The position numbers and the translations under genes were made by a program. DNA of 64,000 nucleotides. Source: Rathayibacter sp. VKM Ac-2759 (GTDB taxonomy: Bacteria > Actinomycetota > Actinomycetes > Actinomycetales > Microbacteriaceae). A model generated the notes under the pieces. The model saw only the letters and a list, made by a program, of their open reading frames with translations. It was not told where the DNA came from and did not search any database. The stretch spans positions 806,001 to 870,000 of the forward strand of contig NZ_CP047176.1 of assembly GCF_009834225.1 (NCBI RefSeq). The letters are read 5' to 3'. Positions 16,380-26,023 of the stretch are shown here, one piece after another (the stretch's first letter is position 1; each line of letters opens with the position of its first letter).

Positions 16380-19300
16380 ATGGCCCGCCAGAGCGCCCCC
16401 GCCGAGGTGCCGGCGTCGGCCGCGCCCGGGGGCACCGAGCCGTTCTCCGAGCAGGACATCCGCGCCCTGGTCGGCTCCGCCGCCTTCGAGAAGGGCACCG
16501 CCTACGCCGACGCGCGCCGCGTCGGCGAGCTGCAGTGGTTCGGAGGCCGCACCCGCCTGTTCGGGCAGGTCCAGGGCTCCGGCCGCTCGCCCTACGCCGT
16601 GAGCGTGCAGCTCCGCGACGAGGGCGACCGCTCGGTGCTGCTCGGCGGCGCCTGCAGCTGCCCCGTCAAGCACGAGTGCAAGCACGTCGCGGCGGTGCTC
16701 GTCGAGGCGCTCCGCCGCGAGCGCGAGGGCGGCCTGGCCGGCCCTCCCGCGGGCGTCGACGCGGTTCCGGAGTGGCGCAGCGCCCTCGCCCCGCTGCTCG
16801 CGGGTGCCGAGCGCTCGCACGCGGGCATCCCGCTCGGCCTCCAGTTCGAGCTCCTCCCCGGCGAGCCCGTCCGCCGCCCGCCGGGCCGCTACAACAGCTA
16901 CCGTCCGCCGCCCGAGCCGCGCCCCCGCCTCGGCATCCGCCCCGTGCGGATGGGCGACCGCGACCGCTGGGTGCGCACCGGCACCAGCTGGCGCGACCTC
17001 GGCTACCTGCACTACAGCCACGACTACGACGAGCGCCAGATCGACGTCGTCCGCGAGCTGCAGGGCATCCTCTCGGGCCACAGCGCGTCGAGCTACTACT
17101 CGCCCGACACCTGGCTCTACCTCGACCAGTGCCGGAGCGAGGCCATCTGGGCGGCGCTGCACGGCGCGGTCCGCGCGGGCATCGGCCTGGTCATGGGCGA
17201 CCGTGACCAGACTCCGCTGCGGATCCTCGACACCACGGCCACCGCCTCCATCGACGTCACCCGCACCTCGAACGGTCTCGAGCTGCGCTCCCTGGTCGCG
17301 ATCGGCGACCACCCCGCGCCCGAGGAGTTCGGCTTCATCGGCGACCCCGCCGTCGGCCTCTACACCTGGGAGCCCGGCGACGAGCTGCGCGCCCGCCCCG
17401 TGACGCTGGTGCCGTTCGCAGCGCCGCTGGTCTCCTCCGCCCGCACCTTCCTCTGGAGCCGCGAGGCGATCCGGATCCCCGAGCAGGAGGAGTCGGCGTT
17501 CCTCACCGAGCACTACCAGCGCCTGCACCGCCTGTTCGCGATCGTCTCGCGCGACGGCTCCTTCGAGGCGCCCCCGGTGCCCGAGCCGCGCCTCGGGCTC
17601 ACCCTCGAGCACACCGACGGCGCCGGACTCCACGGCACCTGGTGGTGGCGCTACGGCGTCGAGGGCGCGCGCGGTGCCGAGGCCGAGCGCCTCCCGCTCC
17701 GGCTCGAGGACGATCCCGGCTACCGGGACGCCGAGGCCGAGCAGCGCATCCTCGACTCGCTGACCGGCGCCGGCATCGACCCCGAGTCGACGCCCGCCCT
17801 GGTCTCGCGCTCGAGCCGGCGGCTGCGCCCCGCGTTCGACCTGCGGGGCATGCAGACCGTCGGGTTCCTCACCGGCGAGGTCGAGCGCCTCCGCGAGCTC
17901 GGCACCGTCGAGATCGAGGAGATCGGCGAGCGCGTCGAGTACCGCGAGGCCGAGACGGCGCCGATCGTCGCCGTGCAGACGGTCGCCCAGCCCGACAGCC
18001 GCGACTGGTTCAACCTCGAGATCTCGGTCACCGTCAACGACGAGGCGGTCCCGCTCGCCGAGATCTTCCTCGCTCTCGCCCGGGGCGACGAGTACATGGT
18101 GCTGCCGAGCGGCGTCTACTTCGCGCTCGACGACGAGCGCTTCGGCCGCCTCCGCGAGCTGATCGCCGAGGCGCGCGAGCTGTCCGACGACCAGGGCGAG
18201 ACGCTGCGCATCAGCCGATTCCAGTCGTCCCTCTGGGACGAGCTCGTCGAGCTCGGCGTCGTCGAGGCGCAGGCCGCCGCGTGGCGCCGTGCGGTCGAGG
18301 GGCTCTCCGGGTTCACGGCCACGGGAGCACTCGAGTCGCGCCCGCTTCCCGACGGCTTCTCGGTCGAGCTGCGCCCCTACCAGCAGCTCGGCTACGACTG
18401 GCTCTCGTTCCTCTACGACAACCAGCTCGGCGGAGTCCTCGCCGACGACATGGGCCTCGGCAAGACCGTGCAGTCGCTCGCGCTCATCGCCCGCGCGATG
18501 CAGGAGCAGCGCGCCGCGATCGGGGACGCCGGCACCTCCCCGCGCCCCTTCCTCGTCGTCGCGCCCACGAGCGTCGTCCCCAACTGGGTCGGCGAGGCCA
18601 AGCGCTTCGCGCCGGGCCTGGAGGTCGTCGGCATCGACGAGACGTCGAAGAAGAAGCGCCGCGCGCTGTCGGCGGTCATCGGCGAGGCCGAGCTGATCGT
18701 CACCTCCTACGCCCTCTTCCGTCTCGACTACGAGTCGTACGCCGGCATCCGCTGGGCGGGTCTGATGCTCGACGAGGCGCAGTTCGTCAAGAACCGCCAG
18801 TCGGCCACGCACCAGCTCGCTCGCCGGCTCGACGTGCCGTTCAAGCTCGCGATCACGGGAACCCCGATGGAGAACAACGTGATGGAGCTGTGGTCGCTCC
18901 TCTCGATCGTCGCGCCCGGGCTGTTCCCGTCGCCCGTCGGCTTCGCCGAGTTCTACCAGAAGCCGATCGAGCGCGACGCCGACACCGAGAAGCTCAGCCA
19001 GCTGCGCCGCCGCATCCGCCCGCTGATGCTGCGCCGCACGAAGGAGCTCGTCGCCACGGAGCTGCCGCCCAAGCAGGAGCAGACCCTCCAGGTCGAGCTC
19101 GGCCCGCGCCAGCGCAAGGTCTACGACACCTACCTCGCCCGCGAGCGGCAGCGCGTGCTCGGTCTCATCGGCGACTTCGAGAAGAACCGCTTCGCCATCT
19201 TCCGCGCCCTCACGGTGCTGCGGCAGGTCGCGCTCGACGCGGCGCTCGTCGACGAGGCGCACGCGACCGTCCCCTCGACCAAGCTCGACCTGCTCGACGA

Positions 19301-19781
19301 GCTCCTCGCCGATGCGCTCGCCGAGGGGCATCGCGTTCTGGTGTTCAGCCAGTTCACGCGCTTCCTCGGCCGCGTGCGCGGTCGCCTCGACGCGGCGGGA
19401 GTCGAGTATGCGTACCTCGACGGCGCGACCAAGAAGCGCGACGAGGTGATCGAGCGCTTCCGCTCGGGTGACGCGGGCGTGTTCCTGATCTCGCTGAAGG
19501 CGGGCGGCTTCGGCCTCAACCTCACCGAGGCCGACTACTGCATCCTGCTCGACCCGTGGTGGAACCCCGCGACCGAGTCGCAGGCCGTCGACCGCGCGCA
19601 CCGCATCGGGCAGACCCGCTCGGTGATGGTCTACCGCCTCGTCGCGAAGGACACGATCGAGGAGAAGGTCATGGCCCTCAAGGAGGCGAAGGCCGCCCTG
19701 TTCGCGGCCGTCATGTCCGACGACGGCGCGGCGGCCACGGGCGGCATCACCGCGGAGGACGTCCGCGAGCTGCTGGGCTGA
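16380..19781 (+). CDS. SNF2-family DNA helicase with SWIM zinc finger
   Basis: 1,133 residues. An N-terminal SWIM zinc finger reads CSCPVKHECKH (Cys92, Cys94, Cys100, His102). A long middle region of unknown fold (about 110-640) follows, then the SNF2 ATPase: ADDMGLGKT (about 688-696), DEAQ (about 797), TGTPMENNVMELW, and the second RecA lobe with VFSQFTRF, GGFGLNLT and DRAHRIGQT. Such RapA/HepA-like translocases remodel nucleoprotein complexes; their actinobacterial role is not settled. Start ATG at 16380 is supported by a purine-rich AGAGCAGAGG upstream. Divergent from mshA, convergent with the YdcF gene. Confidence 0.9.
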   Translation: MARQSAPAEVPASAAPGGTEPFSEQDIRALVGSAAFEKGTAYADARRVGELQWFGGRTRLFGQVQGSGRSPYAVSVQLRDEGDRSVLLGGACSCPVKHECKHVAAVLVEALRREREGGLAGPPAGVDAVPEWRSALAPLLAGAERSHAGIPLGLQFELLPGEPVRRPPGRYNSYRPPPEPRPRLGIRPVRMGDRDRWVRTGTSWRDLGYLHYSHDYDERQIDVVRELQGILSGHSASSYYSPDTWLYLDQCRSEAIWAALHGAVRAGIGLVMGDRDQTPLRILDTTATASIDVTRTSNGLELRSLVAIGDHPAPEEFGFIGDPAVGLYTWEPGDELRARPVTLVPFAAPLVSSARTFLWSREAIRIPEQEESAFLTEHYQRLHRLFAIVSRDGSFEAPPVPEPRLGLTLEHTDGAGLHGTWWWRYGVEGARGAEAERLPLRLEDDPGYRDAEAEQRILDSLTGAGIDPESTPALVSRSSRRLRPAFDLRGMQTVGFLTGEVERLRELGTVEIEEIGERVEYREAETAPIVAVQTVAQPDSRDWFNLEISVTVNDEAVPLAEIFLALARGDEYMVLPSGVYFALDDERFGRLRELIAEARELSDDQGETLRISRFQSSLWDELVELGVVEAQAAAWRRAVEGLSGFTATGALESRPLPDGFSVELRPYQQLGYDWLSFLYDNQLGGVLADDMGLGKTVQSLALIARAMQEQRAAIGDAGTSPRPFLVVAPTSVVPNWVGEAKRFAPGLEVVGIDETSKKKRRALSAVIGEAELIVTSYALFRLDYESYAGIRWAGLMLDEAQFVKNRQSATHQLARRLDVPFKLAITGTPMENNVMELWSLLSIVAPGLFPSPVGFAEFYQKPIERDADTEKLSQLRRRIRPLMLRRTKELVATELPPKQEQTLQVELGPRQRKVYDTYLARERQRVLGLIGDFEKNRFAIFRALTVLRQVALDAALVDEAHATVPSTKLDLLDELLADALAEGHRVLVFSQFTRFLGRVRGRLDAAGVEYAYLDGATKKRDEVIERFRSGDAGVFLISLKAGGFGLNLTEADYCILLDPWWNPATESQAVDRAHRIGQTRSVMVYRLVAKDTIEEKVMALKEAKAALFAAVMSDDGAAATGGITAEDVRELLG

Positions 19782-19817
19782 GCGAGCTGCTGAACGTTGC
19801 TCTGCGGGGCGCTCAGC
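19777..19817. terminator. Bidirectional terminator containing both stop codons
   Basis: Arms GCTGAGCG (19777-19784) and CGCTCAGC (19810-19817). The TGA of the SNF2 gene lies in one arm and the reverse-strand stop of the YdcF gene in the other. Confidence 0.5.
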
Positions 19818-20373
19818 ACTCCTGCTCGAGGAGCACCTTCGCGAACGCGCCGGTCTGGTACGCGTACTCGTAGGCCCAGTCGCCGAGGGTCGTCGGCTCT
19901 CCGGAGGAGACCATCAGCACCTCTCCGCTCCAGCAGCGCTCCATCAGGATGCGGGCCCGCGTGAGGTGAGGCGTCTGCGTGATGACGACGACGGAGTCCC
20001 AACCGCCCGCCTCCGCGTAGTCGCGGAGGGCCCGCGCCTCGCCGCGGGTGGTCCCCGGCTCGGCGGTGAAGCACACCACGAGCATGTCCGGCTCGTCGCA
20101 GGCGACCACGTCGCTCTCGTCCGGGGCCGCCGCGAGCTCCGACGGCCACACCGAGATCAGGAGCCTGTCGGCCACGCCCTCCTCGATCAGCTCGCGGCCG
20201 AGCTCGGTGCGCGCCCTCGTCGGCGGCCCGAGCACGAGCACGGCGTCGGCGTGCGCCGGCACCGCGTCCGTCGCCGGGAGCACGTAGACGGGGATCCCGA
20301 CGGCCGCCAGCACGACGAGCGCGACCAGCGCGCCCACCGCGATGCGGCGCACCGAGCGCAGCGCTCTCCGCAT
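19813..20373 (-). CDS. YdcF/ElyC/SanA family protein (DUF218)
   Basis: 186 residues. One N-terminal membrane helix (about residues 10-33) anchors the rest outside. The DUF218 Rossmann-like domain shows ADAVLVLG (about 42-49), TRGEA (about 113-117) and VVITQTPHLTRAR (about 132-144), the family's signature blocks. Related proteins are implicated in envelope and polysaccharide functions; the reaction is unknown. Ends in QEC. No tight operon partner; an unknown gene lies 75 bases upstream on the same strand. Confidence 0.82.
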   Translation of the reverse strand: MRRALRSVRRIAVGALVALVVLAAVGIPVYVLPATDAVPAHADAVLVLGPPTRARTELGRELIEEGVADRLLISVWPSELAAAPDESDVVACDEPDMLVVCFTAEPGTTRGEARALRDYAEAGGWDSVVVITQTPHLTRARILMERCWSGEVLMVSSGEPTTLGDWAYEYAYQTGAFAKVLLEQEC

Positions 20374-20447
20374 GCCGCCTCCGATCCCCGGCGGTCACGG
20401 TACCGCAGCCGTGTGACAGCGGTGTGTCGCCGGGAGCGCGGACCGCC

Positions 20448-21278
20448 TCAGCCCAGCAGCCCCCGCACGCCCGCCTCGACATCGGCTCCGAGTCGCCCCG
20501 CCCGCCACGCGAGCCGCACCGCGACCGGTCGGTGCGGCTGCAGCAGCCGCCGCGCCGCCGTGCAGGGCAGGGCGAACGCGCCCGTCACCCCGGCGTCGAT
20601 CCCCTCGAGGCCGCCGTCGTCGCGACCGTGCACGAGCGAGCGCCCCTCGTGCGCCAACGGCTCCGGCAGAGTCTCCTCGCCGATCGGCAGTCGCAGGACC
20701 GCGAGGAGGGTCGCCGCCGCGATCCGGCGGGCGAGCGGCCGGCCGATCGCGTCGGCCGCGAGCTCGCCGAAGAAGTCCGCCTGCCGCTCCAGGATCGCGA
20801 TCGCCGCCTCCGCCACCCGCTCCATCTCGGGGTGCAGCGACAGCCGCGCCAGCCGGCGGTAGGCGTGGATCGCGATGTGCGCGTCGACCGCCAGGACGAG
20901 CGCCAGCGGGCCGGCGACGAGACCCGCCGCCCTGTCGCGCAGCGCCCGCGGGACCGCGGCCTGCTCGGGCGGCCGGGTGTCGACTCCCCGGATCTGCGGC
21001 GACGCCGCGAGCACCTCGCCCAGCGCGTCGGCGATGCGGTGGCGCTCGGCCGCCCACGCCGGAGCGAACGCCCGCACCCGGGGGTCGGGGTGCACGCGGG
21101 CGATCGGCAGCACGCGGGCGATCACCGCGTGCTCGACGGCGCGGAGGTACGCGGTCGCGACGATCGCCTCCCGGTCCAGCGGCGTGTCCTCGAACTCCCG
21201 CAGCGAGAAGCGGTCGCGGAGGCTCCCGTGGGCGCTCCGCGTGTAGCTCTCGACGTCGAACGGCTCCGCGATGCCCAT
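20448..21278 (-). CDS. Hypothetical all-helical protein (276 aa)
   Basis: Start ATG at 21278. The protein is predicted almost entirely helical up to about residue 200, with acid/histidine pairs spaced as in ferritin-like bundles (AVEHAVIA about 48, AERHRIAD about 75, DAHIAIHAY about 130, ERQADFF about 163). No complete ExxH di-iron motif set is present, so ferritin-like is only a suggestion. The last 70 residues are less ordered. No signal peptide. The neighbouring EamA gene is divergent. Function unknown. Confidence 0.6.
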   Translation of the reverse strand: MGIAEPFDVESYTRSAHGSLRDRFSLREFEDTPLDREAIVATAYLRAVEHAVIARVLPIARVHPDPRVRAFAPAWAAERHRIADALGEVLAASPQIRGVDTRPPEQAAVPRALRDRAAGLVAGPLALVLAVDAHIAIHAYRRLARLSLHPEMERVAEAAIAILERQADFFGELAADAIGRPLARRIAAATLLAVLRLPIGEETLPEPLAHEGRSLVHGRDDGGLEGIDAGVTGAFALPCTAARRLLQPHRPVAVRLAWRAGRLGADVEAGVRGLLG

Positions 21279-21397
21279 GCCTGACCGCCCTTCGCCTCGA
21301 CCGTACCGCTCCTCGCGCGCTCCGGGGCGCCTCCGGGGCAACTCCACGCCCTGGCACACTGGGAGCCGTGCGCCGCGCGGCGCTGCGAGAGGGCGGT

Positions 21398-22321
21398 ATG
21401 GCGACGCGGGGCTCGGCGATCGGAGCGGTGGTGCTCGCCGCCGTCTGCTTCGGCACCACGGGCACGGCGCAGTCCCTCGGGGCCGCGGGCGTCGATCCGC
21501 TGGTGCTCGGGGCAGCCCGCATCGTGCTCGGCGGCGCACTGCTCGCCGCCCTCCTCGGGCTGGAGGCGGCGCGCGGCACCCGGCGCGCCGCACGGCGCCC
21601 GCGAGGGTCGAGCGTCCTCCTCGTCCTGCTCGGCGCGGTCGGCGTCGTCGCCTACCAGCCGACGTTCTTCACCGGCACCGCCGAGAACGGAGTCGCGGTC
21701 GGCACGATCGTCGCGCTCGGCTCGGCGCCCGCGTTCACCGGCCTGCTCGAGTGGCTGGTGCTGCGCACCGTCCCGTCCGCCCGCTGGTTCGCCTCCACGG
21801 CCCTCGCGGCCGGGGGAGTCGTGCTGCTCGCCGGCCTCCTCACGGGCGGCGCGGGCGACGGCGTCTCCCTCCTCGGTCTCGCGGGCTCGGCCGGCGCCGG
21901 CGCCTCCTACGCGGTCTACGCCGTGTGCGGCAAGCTGCTGCTCGAGCGCGGATTCACTCCGGCGGCCACGATGGGCGCGCAGTTCGGAGTCGCGGCCGTC
22001 ATCGCCCTGCCCCTCCTCCTCGCGGGCTCCCCGCAGCAGCTCGCCGGCTCCCTGCCCGCCGTGCTCTGGCTCGGTGTGGTCACCGTCGCTCTCGCCTACA
22101 CCTTCTTCGCCCGCGGCCTGCGGAGCCTCCCGGCCGCGACCGTCTCGACCCTCACGCTCGTCGAGCCCGCCACCGCGACCCTCCTGGGCGTCGCCGTCCT
22201 CGGCGAGCGGCTGACTCTGGAGGCGCTGGCGGGCGTCGCAGTGCTCGCCGCCGCGGTCCTCCTCCTCGCCGTCCCCTCGAAGCGCACCGATCGGCAGCCG
22301 GCGTCGAGACTCGCGGAGTAG
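21398..22321 (+). CDS. EamA/DMT-family transporter
   Basis: 307 residues, ten transmembrane helices in two EamA repeats, typical of drug/metabolite exporters (RhtA/YdcZ type). The conserved start of the first repeat (AAVCFGTTGTAQ) and the second repeat ending (LVEPATATLLGVAVLGE) are visible. Substrate unknown. I chose the ATG at 21398 with GAGAGGG five bases upstream; an in-frame GTG at 21368, nine bases after CACACT, could be a leaderless alternative adding ten residues. The C-terminal tail is short and cytoplasmic. Confidence 0.85.
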   Translation: MATRGSAIGAVVLAAVCFGTTGTAQSLGAAGVDPLVLGAARIVLGGALLAALLGLEAARGTRRAARRPRGSSVLLVLLGAVGVVAYQPTFFTGTAENGVAVGTIVALGSAPAFTGLLEWLVLRTVPSARWFASTALAAGGVVLLAGLLTGGAGDGVSLLGLAGSAGAGASYAVYAVCGKLLLERGFTPAATMGAQFGVAAVIALPLLLAGSPQQLAGSLPAVLWLGVVTVALAYTFFARGLRSLPAATVSTLTLVEPATATLLGVAVLGERLTLEALAGVAVLAAAVLLLAVPSKRTDRQPASRLAE

Positions 22322-22379
22322 CCTCGCTCGTGCCGCGGCGCCCTGGCGCCCGACCGATCGACGACGAGGGGCGGAGCGC

Positions 22380-23603
22380 ATGACCAACCCCTGGCTGGCC
22401 CGTCCCGGGAGCGGTCGCCGGCGCCCGCTCGTCGAGGCCTCGTGGGAGCGTGCGCGAGGCCGCCGGCTCGACCCGGACCGCCTCACCGCGCCGCTCACCT
22501 TCTCGAGCGCCGATCTGCGCGAGTACCGGATGGGGCACCCGCTCGCCTCCGTCCTCCCCGTGATCCGGCGGCTGCTCGTGCGCGACGCCGACGAGGACAG
22601 CGGTGTGCTCGTCGCCGTCGGCGACGCCCTGGGGCGCCTGCTCTGGATCGACGGCGACCAGCGCCTCAAGGGGCTCGCCGAGGGCATGTCCTTCGTCGAG
22701 GGCGCGGCGTGGGCCGAGCCGGACGTCGGCACGTCCGCCCCGGGCACCGCGCTGGTCCTCGATCACGGCGTGCAGATCCACGGGGCCGAGCACTTCGCCT
22801 CGCTCGTGCACCCGTGGAGCTGCACGGCCGTGCCGATCCACGACCCCGAGACGCACGAGATCCTCGGAGTCATCGACATCACCGGGGGAGCGGAGGTCGT
22901 CGCCCCGCAGACCCTGCCCCTGATGGAGGCGACCGCGGCGGCCGTCGAGAGCGAGCTGCTCATCCAGCGGCTCCGCCGGCCCCGGCATCCGCGGCGTCCA
23001 CGGCAGGCGGCCGCCCGGGCGCCGAGCCTGCGCGTCCTCGGGCGCGGGACCGGGCTCGTCACCGCCGACGAAGTCGTCCTCGAGCTGAGCGCGCGCCACG
23101 CCGAGATCCTCACGCTGCTCGCCTGGCACCGCGCGGGGCTCTCGGCCGAGCAGCTCGCCCTGCACCTGCACGGTCGCGAGGAGGCGGTGGTGACGGTGCG
23201 CGCCGAGATGGTGCGCCTGCGCAAGATCCTCGAGCCGTCGCTGCCGCGGCTGGTGCCGCTCTCGCGCCCCTACCGCCTCGGGACCCCGGTCGACCTCGAC
23301 GCGAGGCAGGTGCTCGGGCTCCTCGACCGCGGCTCGCACCGCCTCGCGCTCGACGCGTACGCCGGGCCGCCGCTCCCCGGCTCCGAGGCGCCCGGCATCC
23401 GCGCGATCGCCGACGAGCTGCGGGCGCGGGTCCGCGAGAGCATTCTGACCAGTGCCGCCGCCCCGACCCTGCTCGCCTACGCCAACGGCCCCCACGGAGG
23501 CGACGACGCCGAGGTCTGGACCGAGCTGCTGCACCTGCTCCCCCTCCGCTCGCCGCGCCGGGCCGGCGTCGTCGCCCGTCTCGAGGCCCTCGAGCGCGAC
23601 TGA
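22380..23603 (+). CDS. GAF-domain transcriptional regulator of the aldehyde dehydrogenase operon
   Basis: 407 residues. A GAF sensory domain occupies about 55-200 (VAVGDALGRLLWIDGD, AEGMSFVEGAAW, HPWSCTAVPIHDPETHEILGVIDITG in separate blocks), the same input module as AcoR-type regulators, but the AAA+ sigma-54 domain is missing. The C-terminal part (about 235-300) has a winged-helix look (ARHAEILTLLAWHRAGLSAEQLALHL). Homologues of this architecture sit beside ExaC/AldB-like aldehyde dehydrogenases in actinobacteria, as here, 94 bases upstream. The inducer is probably an alcohol or aldehyde; this is inference. Confidence 0.8.
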   Translation: MTNPWLARPGSGRRRPLVEASWERARGRRLDPDRLTAPLTFSSADLREYRMGHPLASVLPVIRRLLVRDADEDSGVLVAVGDALGRLLWIDGDQRLKGLAEGMSFVEGAAWAEPDVGTSAPGTALVLDHGVQIHGAEHFASLVHPWSCTAVPIHDPETHEILGVIDITGGAEVVAPQTLPLMEATAAAVESELLIQRLRRPRHPRRPRQAAARAPSLRVLGRGTGLVTADEVVLELSARHAEILTLLAWHRAGLSAEQLALHLHGREEAVVTVRAEMVRLRKILEPSLPRLVPLSRPYRLGTPVDLDARQVLGLLDRGSHRLALDAYAGPPLPGSEAPGIRAIADELRARVRESILTSAAAPTLLAYANGPHGGDDAEVWTELLHLLPLRSPRRAGVVARLEALERD

Positions 23604-23614
23604 CGGTCGGCGCA

Positions 23615-23638
23615 ACGTCGTGCAACCTCCCGCGACGT
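23615..23638. promoter_or_regulatory. Candidate operator before the aldehyde dehydrogenase
   Basis: Inverted repeat ACGTCG (23615-23620) / CGACGT (23633-23638) with 12 bases between, also containing a GCAAC direct repeat, in the short gap between regulator and target gene. A site for the GAF regulator is a reasonable guess. Confidence 0.3.
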
Positions 23639-23697
23639 AGCGTCGGACCGGGTGCTCACCCCGCGCCCACCCGACAACGATGTCGATGGAGGTCCCC

Positions 23698-25272
<1,575 letters not shown>

Positions 25273-25370
25273 GTTGTCGTGCGAGGGCTCCTCGTTCCTC
25301 GTCGCCCTCGCCGCGGTCGGCCTTTCGAGGTGGTTGCGGGGGGAGGAGCGGGGAGCGGCCGCGCCTAGGT

Positions 25371-25392
25371 CGATTCGCTGGGACGCGAATCG
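25371..25392 (+). terminator. Stem-loop after the aldehyde dehydrogenase
   Basis: Perfect 8-base arms CGATTCGC (25371-25378) and GCGAATCG (25385-25392), loop of six. No T-run. It lies about 100 bases after the stop in the 340-base gap before the DUF779 gene. Confidence 0.35.
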
Positions 25393-25536
25393 GCCGTTCG
25401 GCGCTCGACCGTGCGCGGGGCTTTCACGGTGCGCGGCGCTTGCAGCGCCTCGGCACGGGCGGTCGGTTCGCTGAGGAGGAGCCACGGGATCCACCTCGTC
25501 AGCCGACCAGCCCTCCACCACTCCGCCGAGCCGATC

Positions 25537-25583
25537 CGTCACGGGAGGCTCCCTCAGGGCGGTCGACACGACCTCCCGTGACG
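25537..25583 (+). promoter_or_regulatory. Strong stem-loop in the leader of the DUF779 gene
   Basis: Perfect 12-base arms CGTCACGGGAGG (25537-25548) and CCTCCCGTGACG (25572-25583), 29 bases before the ATG at 25613. Within the 340-base gap between two genes that are usually adjacent, it may attenuate or process the transcript. The rest of the gap (25273-25370, 25393-25536) shows a GTGCGCGG direct repeat but no gene. Confidence 0.45.
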
Positions 25584-25612
25584 AGTCGCACCACCGAAGG
25601 AAGGACAGCGCC

Positions 25613-26011
25613 ATGACCAGCACGCGAGTCGACGTGACACCGGAGGCGGCGGACATGCTGCGGAGGATGGCGGCGCTGCACGGACCGCTGATGTTCCACC
25701 AGTCCGGAGGCTGCTGCGACGGCAGCTCGCCGATGTGCTTCCCGGTCGGCATGTTCCGCACCGGAGCCTCCGATGTGCTGCTCGAGACCCTCCACGTGGA
25801 CGGCCTCGAGCCGATCGAGTTCTTCATGTCGCGCTCGCAGTTCGAGTACTGGAAGCACACCCACCTCACCGTCGACGTCGTCGACGGCCGGGGCAGCGGC
25901 TTCAGCGTCGAGGCTCCCGAGGGCAAGCGCTTCCTGATCCGCAGCCGCCTCCTGACCGACGAGGAGCTGGTCGAGTACGGTCTCCTCCCCGCGGCCGCCG
26001 TCCAGCCCTGA
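25613..26011 (+). CDS. DUF779 protein
   Basis: 132-residue soluble protein. The FHQSGGCCDGSSPMCF block (about residues 30-45, three Cys) is the hallmark of DUF779, a small family regularly encoded next to acetaldehyde/aldehyde dehydrogenases, as here. The clustered cysteines suggest metal or redox function, but no activity is known to me. Clear ribosome-binding site AAGGAAGG before the ATG. It converges with the penicillin-binding protein gene 12 bases away. Confidence 0.88.
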   Translation: MTSTRVDVTPEAADMLRRMAALHGPLMFHQSGGCCDGSSPMCFPVGMFRTGASDVLLETLHVDGLEPIEFFMSRSQFEYWKHTHLTVDVVDGRGSGFSVEAPEGKRFLIRSRLLTDEELVEYGLLPAAAVQP

Positions 26012-26023
26012 CGGAGTCCCGGG

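Noticed and set aside
16185..19601. Open frame of 1,138 codons antisense to the SNF2 gene
   Set aside because: Shadow of the third-position GC bias; no recognisable motif, and it overlaps the mshA 5' end.
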